Positions 23,466-32,737 of a DNA stretch of 59,124 bases are shown in pieces. Below the pieces are notes generated by a model, which was given only the letters and a program-made list of their open reading frames with translations, made no database searches and was not told where the DNA came from. The translations under genes were made by a program, and so were the position numbers. The stretch is from an uncultured Flaviramulus sp. GTDB taxonomy: Bacteria; Bacteroidota; Bacteroidia; Flavobacteriales; Flavobacteriaceae. The stretch lies in NCBI GenBank assembly GCA_947487155.1, contig CANKVS010000023.1, forward strand, positions 1 to 59,124, in the 5' to 3' direction. Positions within the stretch are counted from its first letter, which is position 1. The number at the start of each line of letters is the position of its first letter.

Positions 23466-24587
23466 ATGAACAAAACAGTAAAAATTATTTTAGGAATCAT
23501 AATATTAATACTCTTGGTTGTAGTTATTAAATATTTTAAAGATTCAAATTCTAAAGACATCGAAGAATTTAAAGTAGAAAGTCCTTTTTATAGCACTATA
23601 GACACAAAGGTAGTTGCAACAGGAAAGCTTAATCCAGAAGAAGAAATTGAGTTAAAACCTCAAGTATCTGGAATTATTGACAAAATACATGTTGAAGAAG
23701 GCGACTTAGTAAAAAAAGGCGATTTAATAGCTAAAATTAGAGTGGTTCCTAATGAGCAAAGTTTAGTAAATGCTAATAGTAGAATTAAATCTGCTAAACT
23801 CGCCTTCGATAATTCCAAAGTCTTATACAGCAGAAATAAAGCACTTTTTGAAAAAGGAGTTATTTCTAAACAAGATTTTGAGAATAGCGAATTAAATTAT
23901 AATCAAACCAAGGAAAACTTAACACAAGCACAAAACGATTACCAAATAATAAAGCAAGGGTCTTTATCTGGTGGAAGTTTTGCTAATACTAATATTGTTG
24001 CTCAAATTCCAGGAACTATTTTAGAAATTCCAGTTCGTGAAGGCGACCAAGTTATACAAAGTAATAACTTTAATGCAGGAACAACCATTGCAACAGTAGC
24101 CGATATGAGTATGATGATTTTTGAAGGTAAGGTAGACGAATCGGAAGTTGAAAAGTTGACTGAAGGCGAAGATATTAAAGTTGTTTTAGGTGCCATAAAC
24201 GAAAAAGAATTTCCTGCAAAACTAACTTTTGTTGCACCAAAAGGTAAAGAAGAAAATGGTGCTGTACAGTTTACTATTAAAGCAGATGTTGAGATAGAAG
24301 AATCAACAAGTATTAGAGCTGGTTATAGTGCGAATGCCGAAATAGAAATAGAAAGTAAAGATAGCATATTAGTAATTAAGGAAGCTTTGGTTCAGTTTAA
24401 TAGAATTACAGAAAATCCTTATGTAGAAATTCTTCAAGACAATGATAAATACAAGAAAAAGAACGTGAAACTTGGAATTTCTGATGGGATTATAGTCGAA
24501 GTATTAGATGGTGTAGAAGAAGGCGATAAAATTAAAGTATGGAATAAAGCATCTAAAGATAATGAAGAAGAAGAGGACGAAGATTAA
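23466..24587 (+). CDS. Periplasmic adaptor (MacA/HlyD-type membrane fusion protein)
   Basis: A 373-residue protein with an N-terminal membrane anchor (IILGIIILILLVVVIKYF). It has a split lipoyl/beta-barrel domain (VSGIIDKIHVEEGDLVKKGD; IPGTILEIPVREGDQVIQ) around a coiled-coil hairpin at about 95-160. A membrane-proximal domain ends in acidic DNEEEEDED. It bridges the two permeases and the TolC-type channel encoded next. The final codons lie just before the ATG of the channel gene. Confidence 0.92.
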   Translation: MNKTVKIILGIIILILLVVVIKYFKDSNSKDIEEFKVESPFYSTIDTKVVATGKLNPEEEIELKPQVSGIIDKIHVEEGDLVKKGDLIAKIRVVPNEQSLVNANSRIKSAKLAFDNSKVLYSRNKALFEKGVISKQDFENSELNYNQTKENLTQAQNDYQIIKQGSLSGGSFANTNIVAQIPGTILEIPVREGDQVIQSNNFNAGTTIATVADMSMMIFEGKVDESEVEKLTEGEDIKVVLGAINEKEFPAKLTFVAPKGKEENGAVQFTIKADVEIEESTSIRAGYSANAEIEIESKDSILVIKEALVQFNRITENPYVEILQDNDKYKKKNVKLGISDGIIVEVLDGVEEGDKIKVWNKASKDNEEEEDED

Positions 24588-24603
24588 TTTCAGAAAAAAC
24601 AAC

Positions 24604-25923
24604 ATGAAAAAACACATCATTGTTTCGGTCTTTTTAGTAATAGGAACACTCAGTTTTGCACAACAAAAAAAGTGGACGTTACAAGAGTGTGTAACTCATG
24701 CGCTTGAAAACAATATCACTATTAAAAAAGGGGAAAATACTATTCTTGCTAACGATCAAGATATTATAGCAGCAAAAGGTAATTTTTTACCATCTGTAAG
24801 TGGTAGTGTTTCCCAATCATTAAGTTTAGGACAATCGGAATTGTTTGCCGGAAATTTTGTAAACAGAACATTTCATTCAACAGGTGTAGGCATAAGTGTT
24901 TCGCAAACTGTTTTTAATGGTTTCAGAAATATGAATTTACATAAACAATCGCTTCTTAATTTAGAAACTAGCACTTTAGAGTTAAACAGAATTAAAGATG
25001 ATATCTCTTTAAATGTAGTTAACGCCTATTTAAACGTATTATTCAACAAAGAAAATTTAGAAACATCGCGTACACAATATGAATTTAGCCAAAAGCAATT
25101 AACTCAAGTTAAAGATTTGGTAGATGCTGGAGCACAACCCAGAGCAAATATTTATGATGCCGAAGCAACCTTAAGTAGAGATGCTCAAAATTTAACTATT
25201 GCAGAAAATAATTTCAACTTATCGTTGTTATCATTATCACAATTACTACAAGTGCCTCATAATGGTTTTAATGTTGAAATTATAACTATTGATACTCCGT
25301 CTGAAAGTTTGTTATACAAAGACATAGCTCCAATTTTAAATTATGCTTTAGAAAATAGAAACGAAATTAAAGTCGCTGAAAAAAATATTGAAAACGCCGC
25401 TTTAGGGACTAAAATTGCTAAAAGTGGCTATCTTCCAAGTGTTAGTTTAGGTTACGGATTTAACTCTGGAGCCAATTTTTCTAACCTCTCAAATTCAAAT
25501 TCGTTTTTTCAACAGATAAATGAGAATAAAGGTCATAGTTTTAATTTAAGAGTTGGTATTCCTATTTTTTCAAGATTTCAAAATAAAACAGCTGTAACAA
25601 AATCTAAAATTAGAGAAGAAAATTCTAAATTAGATTTAGAGCAATCTAAATTAACTTTAGAGTCCAATATTCAGCGTGCCTTTACAGATGCACAGGCAGC
25701 GTTTAAAGCTTATGAAGCAGCAAAAACATCTTTGGTATCGCAAGAATTAGCGTTTAACAACTCACAAGAACGTTACAATATTGGTAATATGACCTCTTTT
25801 GAATTGGAGCAATCGCGAGTAAATTTAATAAATGCTGAATCGTCTTTAATAAATGCGAAGTACGATTTTGTTTTTAAGACAAAAGTTTTAGATTTTTACA
25901 TTGGAAAATCTCTAACGAATTAA
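24604..25923 (+). CDS. TolC-family outer-membrane efflux channel
   Basis: A 439-residue protein with signal peptide MKKHIIVSVFLVIGTLSFAQ and two OEP repeats typical of TolC (e.g. WTLQECVTHALENNITIKKG near the mature start; ARTQYEFSQKQL-type and KLDLEQSKLTLESNIQRAFT helices). The start at 24604 gives the signal peptide; the frame extends back to 24562 inside the adaptor gene but without signal features. It completes the MacAB-TolC-type operon. An inverted-repeat element follows at 25973. Confidence 0.92.
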   Translation: MKKHIIVSVFLVIGTLSFAQQKKWTLQECVTHALENNITIKKGENTILANDQDIIAAKGNFLPSVSGSVSQSLSLGQSELFAGNFVNRTFHSTGVGISVSQTVFNGFRNMNLHKQSLLNLETSTLELNRIKDDISLNVVNAYLNVLFNKENLETSRTQYEFSQKQLTQVKDLVDAGAQPRANIYDAEATLSRDAQNLTIAENNFNLSLLSLSQLLQVPHNGFNVEIITIDTPSESLLYKDIAPILNYALENRNEIKVAEKNIENAALGTKIAKSGYLPSVSLGYGFNSGANFSNLSNSNSFFQQINENKGHSFNLRVGIPIFSRFQNKTAVTKSKIREENSKLDLEQSKLTLESNIQRAFTDAQAAFKAYEAAKTSLVSQELAFNNSQERYNIGNMTSFELEQSRVNLINAESSLINAKYDFVFKTKVLDFYIGKSLTN

Positions 25924-25972
25924 TTGAAAATAACGAGGCTGTCTAAAAAGTTATTGTGTTAGATTTGTCAGG

Positions 25973-26032
25973 TTGAGCTTATCGAAACCCATTATTGATT
26001 ATCAATAAGTTAAAGCATTTCGACAAGCTCAA
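25973..26032. repeat. Inverted-repeat intergenic element
   Basis: TTGAGCTTATCGAAA (25973-25987) and TTTCGACAAGCTCAA (26018-26032) are complementary at 14 of 15 bases with a 30-base loop. The arms are the same TGAGCTTGTCGAA family as at 13476 and inside mutS at 7427. The rest of the gap shows no gene. Confidence 0.7.
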
Positions 26033-26138
26033 TATGACTATTCGTTTTACTTTTTTATAGTCTCATTGGCTAAAATTGTCATTTCTATGAAGACAGGAAT
26101 GTGTAGAATGGCATTAAACTCTTGATTTAAAAAACAAA

Positions 26139-26819
26139 ATGAGCATCTATATACTCAACATTGAAACAGCAACAACAAATTGTTCGGTATCACTTTCAAA
26201 AGATGGTAAAACTTTAGTTTTAAAGGAAGATTACGATAAAAACTATTCGCATGCAGAGCGACTTCATGTCTATATTAACACGGTTTTAAAAGAAGCAAAA
26301 GTCATTCAAAAAAATATTGATGCTATAGCCGTTAGCAAAGGTCCAGGCTCTTATACAGGATTGCGAATTGGTATTTCGGCAGCAAAAGGACTTTGTTATG
26401 CTTTAGATAAACCTTTAATTTCTGTTTCTACTTTAGAAGCTTTAGCACATCAAGTAAAATGCGAAAACGGGTTTATAGTGCCTATGTTAGATGCTAGACG
26501 TATGGAAGTATATTCTGCGGTTTTCAATTCAAATTATAATCAAATTAGAGATATACAGGCACAAATTTTAAATGAAGACGCTTTCGCGGAATATTTAGAA
26601 AAAGGCAAAGTATATTTTATTGGTAATGGTGTTGAAAAAACAAAGACATTAATATCGCATCTTAATGCTATATTTATTGAAAGTAAATTACCCTCTTCAA
26701 ACGAAATGAGTCAATTAGCATACAACAAATACAAAATAAGCGACACCGAAGATGTCGCTTATTTTGAACCGTATTATTTAAAAGATTTTGTGGCCTTAAA
26801 GCCAAAACCTAAATCTTAA
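26139..26819 (+). CDS. tsaB: tRNA threonylcarbamoyladenosine (t6A) protein TsaB
   Basis: A 226-residue ASKHA-fold protein with the N-terminal ILNIETATTNCSVSLSKDG and the signature IAVSKGPGSYTGLRIGISAA (about residues 64-83). It scaffolds TsaD/TsaE in making t6A37 of ANN-decoding tRNAs and is itself not catalytic. Length and motifs are standard. It converges with the MscS gene, overlapping by 4 bases at the stop codons. Confidence 0.93.
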   Translation: MSIYILNIETATTNCSVSLSKDGKTLVLKEDYDKNYSHAERLHVYINTVLKEAKVIQKNIDAIAVSKGPGSYTGLRIGISAAKGLCYALDKPLISVSTLEALAHQVKCENGFIVPMLDARRMEVYSAVFNSNYNQIRDIQAQILNEDAFAEYLEKGKVYFIGNGVEKTKTLISHLNAIFIESKLPSSNEMSQLAYNKYKISDTEDVAYFEPYYLKDFVALKPKPKS

Positions 26820-27631
26820 CCTTGCTTCTGTATCTCAACTTGATGTGGATAAGGGATTTCAATTCCAGCAGCATCAAGAGCTTCTTTTACATGTTCAGTA
26901 ACATCAAAATACACATCCCAATAATGTTCTGTATTACACCACGGTCTAACTGCAAAATTAACAGAACTATCTGCAAGCTCTGATACATTTACAGTTGGAG
27001 CAGGGTCTTTTAAAACTTTTGGATGCGCTACTAATACTTGCATTAAAACATCTTTTGTTTGCTTAATATCGGCATCATAACTAACACCAATTGTTAAATC
27101 TACACGACGCGTACCTTCGGTTGTGTAATTAACAATATTCCCATTTGATAATGATGCATTAGGAATAATAATTTCTTTGTTTGAAAGCCCCGTTAATTTA
27201 GTTGTGAAAATTTCAATTTCTTTAACTACGCCTATTTCACCTTGTGCTTCAATTAAATCGCCTATTTTAATTGGTTTAAAAATCATAAGTAAAACACCAC
27301 CTGCAAAATTACCTAACGACCCTTGTAATGCCAAACCTATAGCTAAACCAACTGAGGCCAAAATAGCAGCAAATGATGTGGTTTCAACACCTACTGTACC
27401 AAGAATAGTTACAATTAAAACAATTTTTAAAACCCAGTTTAAAAGGTTTAATAAAAATTTTTCAAGACTTTCACCATAGTCGTTTTTATTCATGACTTTA
27501 ATTGCTCCTTTAAGTATAAGTTTAATCGCCCAAGAACCGATAACCCAGATAGCGATGGCAGTTAATACTTTAATGCCGTAGTCCATACCTAATTCAATCC
27601 ATTTTTCCATGTTAATGTTTTCGAAATCCAT
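26816..27631 (-). CDS. Small-conductance mechanosensitive channel (MscS family)
   Basis: A 271-residue protein with three N-terminal helices. The pore helix is the Gly/Ala-rich ASVGLAIGLALQGSLGNFAGG (about residues 90-110). The beta domain IKIGDLIEAQGEIGVVKEIE and C-terminal IEIPYPHQVEIQ are classic MscS. It releases solutes on hypo-osmotic shock. It starts 17 bases after the stop of the DUF1304 gene and is likely co-transcribed with it. Confidence 0.95.
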   Translation of the reverse strand: MDFENINMEKWIELGMDYGIKVLTAIAIWVIGSWAIKLILKGAIKVMNKNDYGESLEKFLLNLLNWVLKIVLIVTILGTVGVETTSFAAILASVGLAIGLALQGSLGNFAGGVLLMIFKPIKIGDLIEAQGEIGVVKEIEIFTTKLTGLSNKEIIIPNASLSNGNIVNYTTEGTRRVDLTIGVSYDADIKQTKDVLMQVLVAHPKVLKDPAPTVNVSELADSSVNFAVRPWCNTEHYWDVYFDVTEHVKEALDAAGIEIPYPHQVEIQKQG

Positions 27632-27648
27632 TTACTTTTTTCTTTTAT

Positions 27649-28005
27649 TTAATTTATAAATATTGTAACGAGTGCAAATACAGCAGGAATGCTTTGCACA
27701 TAAAACAATTTAATTTTCTTTGTTGAGTAAGACCCATAAATCCCTGCAATGGTCACACAAACAAGAAAGAAAATTGTAGTATTTATTTCTTTTTGAATAA
27801 TGGCATAAATTAAACCAGCAGCTAAAAACCCATTATACAATCCTTGGTTGGCAGCTAGCACTTTTGTTTCTTCAGCAAATGCTTTCGATTTTAATCCAAA
27901 CGTTTTAATACCTTTAGCTTTTGTCCATAAAAACATTTCTAATATCAAAAAATAAATATGCTCGAAAGCAACTATTGCTATTAAAAATATTGATAGAGTT
28001 GTCAT
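27649..28005 (-). CDS. DUF1304 family membrane protein
   Basis: 118 residues, four hydrophobic helices. It has the DUF1304 pattern [15 protein letters not shown] near the N-terminus, then the [18 protein letters not shown] motif in the second helix, and ends in [15 protein letters not shown]. No function is established for the family. It overlaps the end of the upstream YyaL-type gene by 4 bases. Confidence 0.85.
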   Translation of the reverse strand: MTTLSIFLIAIVAFEHIYFLILEMFLWTKAKGIKTFGLKSKAFAEETKVLAANQGLYNGFLAAGLIYAIIQKEINTTIFFLVCVTIAGIYGSYSTKKIKLFYVQSIPAVFALVTIFIN

Positions 28006-30104
28006 TCTTGTAATAGTTTAACAGCTTTATCTACTTCTGATACAGGTATTTTACATGCTTTATTTACACAAACATATATGTAAGTATCATCTGGAACAAA
28101 TCTGTTTTCTAAAAGTGGCATAGTATTATCTGAAACACTTCCTGCAATAAGTTTATTAGGAATATATGTTTTATTCAATGCTGTTATTTTTTGTTTGGCA
28201 TCTTTCCCTACTATGGCAACCTCGTAAAATGGTGTTGCATAATTAAGCATTAAATCTAACCAATTGGAATAACCCGATGGGTATTCTTGCATTTCTGGCT
28301 TTACATTGTTTAGCATAGTCATGGCTGTTTTTCCAAAATACGTATTATCAAAATAGTGCGATAATTTAAATAGGTTTTTTGCCATAAAAGAATTACTTGC
28401 AGGAATAACATTATCGCGATATTCTATACTTCTAGACACTAACACCTTATCTTCATTTGAAGTGAAGAAAAACATATTACTTGTCTCATCGAAAAAGTGA
28501 TCGAAAGTGTAATTAGCTAAATCTCGTGCCGTTGTTAACCATTTTTCATTTAATGTATTCTCGTACAAGGTTATAAATGCATCAATGGTAGCTGCATAGT
28601 CTTCAAGATATCCATTATTAGTGCTCTTTCCGTTTTTATAATTATGGTATAATCCACCGTCCTCACGTAATTGGTTATCAACAATAAAATTTGCATTCTT
28701 TTGTGCTGTTTCTAAATATTCAGTAGTTCCAAAAACGCGATAAGCATCAATATAGCCTTTAAGCATAATGGCATTCCATGAGGTTAGTGTTTTATCATCT
28801 AATCGTGGTTTTGATCTTTTATTACGTTCTTTTAATAAAATCGATTTCCAGTTGGATTTCTTTTTTGCTAATTCGTCTTTAGTCAAACTGTACTTCTCTA
28901 TAATTTTAGTGTCATCATCTTTTCTAATTAACACGTAATTATCATGTTCCCAAAACCCATAATTATTTATATTGTAGTAATCAGAAAATAATTCAAAATC
29001 ATTGTTTAAAAGTGCTTTAAGTTCTTCCTTTTTCCAAACGTAAAAAGCGCCTTCTTCAAGTTCGCCATCGGGTGTATTACTATCAGCATCTAAAGCTGAA
29101 TAAAATGCACCATTATCTATAGTCATTTCATTTTTTACATAATCCAATGTTTCGGTAACTATATCTTTATATAATTCATTTTTAGTAATAAGATAGGCAT
29201 CCGAATATAAACTAACTAATTGTCCATTATCATAAAGCATTTTTTCAAAATGCGGCACATGCCATTTTGCGTCTACCGAATACCTTGAAAATCCACCACC
29301 TAACTGATCAAAAACACCACCATAAGCCATTTTAGTTAAAGTTAAATTGATATATTCTTTTAACTTTTCATCATTGTTTTGATATGCATAGCGCAATAAA
29401 AAATGATAGTTGTTTGGCATCATAAATTTGGGAGCTCTATTCATCCCTCCTAAATCATTATCAAATTGTTTAGACCAATTAGTAATCGCTTCATCTATAT
29501 ATGTTTTTTCAAAAATAGGTTCGTCTGTATTTAAACTCACCACATCCATAGCCTTAATACCTTGTTCCAATTTATCGGCATATTCACGAAGTTTTTCAGG
29601 CTTTTCAACATATAACTTAGAAATTTGTTCTAAAGCATTTATCCACTGGTCTTTCTGAAAATAAGTACCTCCCCAAACCGGTCTGCCATCTGGTAATGCG
29701 ACTGCATTTAATGGCCACCCACCACTACCTGTCATTAATTGCACTGCATTCATATATACTTGATCGACATCTGGACGTTCTTCTCTATCAATTTTTATAT
29801 TAATAAAATTATCGTTCATTACTTGTGCCACTAAGGTATCTTCAAAACTTTCGTGCTCCATAACATGGCACCAATGACAAGCTGAATACCCTACACTAAT
29901 AAGCAGTAGTTTATTTTCAGCTTTAGCTTTGGCTAATGTTTTTTCGTTCCAAGCATTCCAATTAACTGGATTATGGGCATGTTGTAACAAATAAGGACTT
30001 GTTTCTTTTATAAGGTCATTAGTGAATTTATGTTTCATAGTCTCAGTATTTTGACCTTTACAACTTATTAGAATAAATAATAATAGTAACTGTATATATT
30101 TCAT
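28002..30104 (-). CDS. YyaL/SSP411-type thioredoxin-domain protein, lipoprotein
   Basis: A 700-residue protein with a short lipoprotein signal ([15 protein letters not shown]). The N-terminal thioredoxin-like domain contains [20 protein letters not shown] and [18 protein letters not shown] (CxxC). The remaining 550 residues form the (alpha/alpha)6 barrel typical of the family, with [20 protein letters not shown]. Family members are poorly characterised; roles in thiol chemistry or sugar-barrel catalysis are proposed. The lipoprotein signal places this one outside the cytoplasm. It is the first gene of a run with DUF1304 and MscS. Confidence 0.9.
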   Translation of the reverse strand: MKYIQLLLLFILISCKGQNTETMKHKFTNDLIKETSPYLLQHAHNPVNWNAWNEKTLAKAKAENKLLLISVGYSACHWCHVMEHESFEDTLVAQVMNDNFINIKIDREERPDVDQVYMNAVQLMTGSGGWPLNAVALPDGRPVWGGTYFQKDQWINALEQISKLYVEKPEKLREYADKLEQGIKAMDVVSLNTDEPIFEKTYIDEAITNWSKQFDNDLGGMNRAPKFMMPNNYHFLLRYAYQNNDEKLKEYINLTLTKMAYGGVFDQLGGGFSRYSVDAKWHVPHFEKMLYDNGQLVSLYSDAYLITKNELYKDIVTETLDYVKNEMTIDNGAFYSALDADSNTPDGELEEGAFYVWKKEELKALLNNDFELFSDYYNINNYGFWEHDNYVLIRKDDDTKIIEKYSLTKDELAKKKSNWKSILLKERNKRSKPRLDDKTLTSWNAIMLKGYIDAYRVFGTTEYLETAQKNANFIVDNQLREDGGLYHNYKNGKSTNNGYLEDYAATIDAFITLYENTLNEKWLTTARDLANYTFDHFFDETSNMFFFTSNEDKVLVSRSIEYRDNVIPASNSFMAKNLFKLSHYFDNTYFGKTAMTMLNNVKPEMQEYPSGYSNWLDLMLNYATPFYEVAIVGKDAKQKITALNKTYIPNKLIAGSVSDNTMPLLENRFVPDDTYIYVCVNKACKIPVSEVDKAVKLLQE

Positions 30105-30131
30105 GTTTCAAAGTTAGGGAAAATTAGGCAT

Positions 30132-30158
30132 AAAAAAAGCGTTCTATTAATGAACGCT
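30132..30158 (-). terminator. Intrinsic terminator after dodecin
   Basis: Read leftward: AGCGTTC, a 7-base loop, GAACGCT, then a T7 run. It lies 23 bases past the dodecin stop. Confidence 0.8.
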
Positions 30159-30180
30159 CCTCCTATTAATCATGTTAAAT

Positions 30181-30381
30181 TTAATTTACTTCAAAAGTAA
30201 TTTTTAAATTTACTCTAAATTCGATTACCTCACCATCTTTTACACTTGCGCTTTGATCTTGAACGTAAACCGAACGAATATTCTTCACACTTTTAGAAGC
30301 ATGTTTTACTGCTTTTTTTGTTGCATCTTCCCAACTTTTTTCTGAATTTGATAGAATTTCAATTACTTTTAATACTGCCAT
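30181..30381 (-). CDS. Dodecin (flavin-binding dodecamer)
   Basis: 66 residues, the usual dodecin length. It has VLKVIEILSNSEKSWEDATK at the start, then KHASKSVKNIRSVYVQDQSA and the C-terminal VIEFRVNLKITFEV strand. Dodecins assemble into hollow dodecamers that store riboflavin or FMN. The position of the flavin-stacking Trp is matched by the Trp in KSWEDA. It is a single gene with its own terminator. Confidence 0.93.
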   Translation of the reverse strand: MAVLKVIEILSNSEKSWEDATKKAVKHASKSVKNIRSVYVQDQSASVKDGEVIEFRVNLKITFEVN

Positions 30382-30513
30382 GTCTTATATATTTTAAGGT
30401 TAACAATTACACTCTTTTTAAAGGCGATTATTTCTTTGACACACTAAAAGCAAAAAAAGTCACATTTTGAAATTTAAAAAACTTAACAGTTATACAAATT
30501 TGGTTTTTTGATA

Positions 30514-31419
30514 TTAGCCATTAATAGCTTCAACCATTTCTACTTTACCAGGAAGCATTTCTTTTAGCATATTTTCAATACCACTTTTTAACGTATAGGT
30601 TGATGACGGACAGCCACTACAAGCCCCTTGAAGCATAACACTTACACTTTTACTTTTGGTATCGTAAGATATAAACTGAATATTACCTCCATCGCTAGCC
30701 ACAGCGGGACGCACATATTCTTCAAGAATATTTACTATTTGTTTAGAAGTATCATCTAAAGTTTCAAAATGGTTATCTAATTGTGTTGTCGATTTTTTTA
30801 ATGTTTCTGCAGCTTCAGGTAAAACAACATCTTTTCCATTTTCAATATAACTTCTTATAAATTCACGCAATTCTACTGTTATATTCTGCCATTCTGCCAT
30901 ATCGTATTTGGTAATTGATACGTAGTTTTCATCAATAAATACACTTTTTACAAATGGGAAATGAAATAACTCGGTTGCCAAAGGCGATAATTTTGCTTCG
31001 TCTATTGAAGTGAATTCAAAAAGGTTTGTAACAATCTTCTTGTTTGCTACAAATTTCATAACCGCAGGGTTAGGTGTACTTTCAGCATAAATAGTTATTG
31101 GCACTTTTTTATTACCTACAGCAGATTCTTCTATTACAACGCCTCCATCGTTTAAATACGCTTCAATTTGGGTAGCAACTTCATCCTGAACATCGCTCCA
31201 TTCTACAATATTATAACGTTCAACAGCTATAAAATTTCCTGAGATATAAACCTTTTTTACAAAAGGTAAATAGAATAATTGTTGCGCCAATGGCGATGAT
31301 TTAGCCTCATCAATATTATTAAACTCAAAGCTTTGATGCTTTGTTATAAACTGATTTAATTCAAATTTAAGTATGGCATTATTGGTAGTTTCTTGCACAG
31401 AAACCTTGAAAGTGTTCAT
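30514..31419 (-). CDS. Nfu-type iron-sulfur scaffold with duplicated N-terminal domain
   Basis: A 301-residue protein. Two tandem Nfu N-terminal domains (about residues 5-95 and 107-195) share motifs such as SSPLAQQLFYLPFVKKVYIS and LSPLATELFHFPFVKSVFID. The C-terminal NifU domain (about 215-300) has the Fe-S-binding GACSGCPSSTYTLKSGIENM (CxxC). It carries assembled clusters to target enzymes. The double N-domain is common in Bacteroidota but unlike the single copy of most Nfu proteins. Confidence 0.92.
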   Translation of the reverse strand: MNTFKVSVQETTNNAILKFELNQFITKHQSFEFNNIDEAKSSPLAQQLFYLPFVKKVYISGNFIAVERYNIVEWSDVQDEVATQIEAYLNDGGVVIEESAVGNKKVPITIYAESTPNPAVMKFVANKKIVTNLFEFTSIDEAKLSPLATELFHFPFVKSVFIDENYVSITKYDMAEWQNITVELREFIRSYIENGKDVVLPEAAETLKKSTTQLDNHFETLDDTSKQIVNILEEYVRPAVASDGGNIQFISYDTKSKSVSVMLQGACSGCPSSTYTLKSGIENMLKEMLPGKVEMVEAING

Positions 31420-31467
31420 TTCAGCTAATTTTTTGTAAAAATACTAAAAGATACCTTTAGTTATCCA

Positions 31468-31475
31468 TATATTTG
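31468..31475 (+). promoter_or_regulatory. TATATTTG -7-like element with hairpin leader
   Basis: A TAnnTTTG match about 113 bases before the PorP/SprF start. The intervening leader holds an AAAGATAAAG/CTTTATCTTT hairpin (about 31502-31528) followed by TTTTTATG, which could act as a weak attenuator. The -33 box is poor. Confidence 0.3.
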
Positions 31476-31588
31476 AGTTTTGTTGCCTTATTAGAAATTG
31501 AAAAAGATAAAGTAAATCCTTTATCTTTTTTATGTGTAATTTTTTAACAATCAAGGCGTTTATATAAAACGTGTCTTGTATAGATTTT

Positions 31589-32593
31589 ATGAAATTAAAA
31601 AACTTTTTAATGGTAGTTGTGGGTGCGTTTTTTGCTCAGATAGCTTCATCACAAGAAGGATTACCTATATATACAGATTATTTAACCGATAATTACTATT
31701 TAATTCATCCGTCTATGGCTGGTGTTGCTAACTGCTCTAAAATTAGATTAACAGGAAGGCAACAATGGTTTGGGCATGACGATGCGCCAAAGCTCTTAAC
31801 CTTAAGTATGAATGGTAGAATTGGCGACTCACAATCGGCAGTTGGTGGTATTTTATACACCGATAAAAATGGGTATCACTCGCAAACTGGTGCTTATGCA
31901 ACGTATGCGCATCATTTGATGTTTTCTAGAAATGAAATTGACTTAAACATGCTATCTTTTGGCTTAAGTGCTGGTTTTATTCAATATAAATTAGATGAAA
32001 CAACTTTTTTGTTTGACGGACCAGATCCAATAATTGATGGTATTGTGCAAAACGCAACTAACTTTAATATCGATTTTGGATTTTCATACCATTATTTAGA
32101 CTACTATGCGCATGCTACGGTTAAAAATGTACTTGAAAATTCTGGTGTTAATAACGATATCGAAATTACAAGTAACTTGAGACGTTATTTATTTTCGGTA
32201 GGTGGTGTTTTTAGCAAATTTGGAAGTGAATGGAGTTACGAACCTTCCCTAATGTTTCAGTATAAAGATGGTACTGCTGAATCGTCAATAGATATAAATG
32301 GGAAAGTTTATAAACAAATGGATTTTGGTAAAATTTGGGGAGGATTATCATACAGAACAAGTTTAGATGGCGCTCAATTTTTAACAAATTCGGGAGCTGT
32401 TAGCAGCCAAAAACTACAACAGGTTACACCTATTTTAGGAATGAATTATAATGATTTTGTATTTGCTTATACCTATACGTATCAAACAAATTCGTTAGTG
32501 TTTACCAATGGTGGATTTCACCAATTAACGCTTGGGTATAATTTTAATTGCAGACGAAAAAAATACGAATGTAATTGTCCTGCAGTTAATTAA
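31589..32593 (+). CDS. PorP/SprF family type IX secretion membrane protein
   Basis: A 334-residue outer-membrane barrel protein with signal peptide ending ASSQ. It has the family signatures YLIHPSMAGVANCSKIRLTG, RQQWFGHDDAPKLLTLSMNG and GGILYTDKNGYHSQTG, and ends NFNCRRKKYECNCP. PorP/SprF proteins work with type IX secretion and often with surface adhesins. No large adhesin partner is encoded next to it here. The ATG at 31589 gives a proper signal; an upstream GTG at 31571 is not needed. Confidence 0.92.
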   Translation: MKLKNFLMVVVGAFFAQIASSQEGLPIYTDYLTDNYYLIHPSMAGVANCSKIRLTGRQQWFGHDDAPKLLTLSMNGRIGDSQSAVGGILYTDKNGYHSQTGAYATYAHHLMFSRNEIDLNMLSFGLSAGFIQYKLDETTFLFDGPDPIIDGIVQNATNFNIDFGFSYHYLDYYAHATVKNVLENSGVNNDIEITSNLRRYLFSVGGVFSKFGSEWSYEPSLMFQYKDGTAESSIDINGKVYKQMDFGKIWGGLSYRTSLDGAQFLTNSGAVSSQKLQQVTPILGMNYNDFVFAYTYTYQTNSLVFTNGGFHQLTLGYNFNCRRKKYECNCPAVN

Positions 32594-32609
32594 ACTTCAA
32601 AGTCATAAT

Positions 32610-32725
32610 TGTTTGTCATTGCGAGGAGGTACGACGTGGCAATCTGTTTATTATAACCTTCTTATTTTAAGATAACAAGTTTCAATTTATTATAAGATTA
32701 CTTCAGTCATACTTCCTTCGTAATG
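32610..32725. repeat. Dispersed repeat pair (GTCATTGCGAGG type)
   Basis: TGTCATTGCGAGGAGGTACG (32615 on) followed by GTGGCAATCTG, and then ACTTCCTTCGTAATGAC near 32708-32726, form the two complementary arms of a common intergenic repeat. Related copies are near 7980 and 39391. No gene is seen in this gap. Confidence 0.5.
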
Positions 32726-32737
32726 ACACTTATCTTC

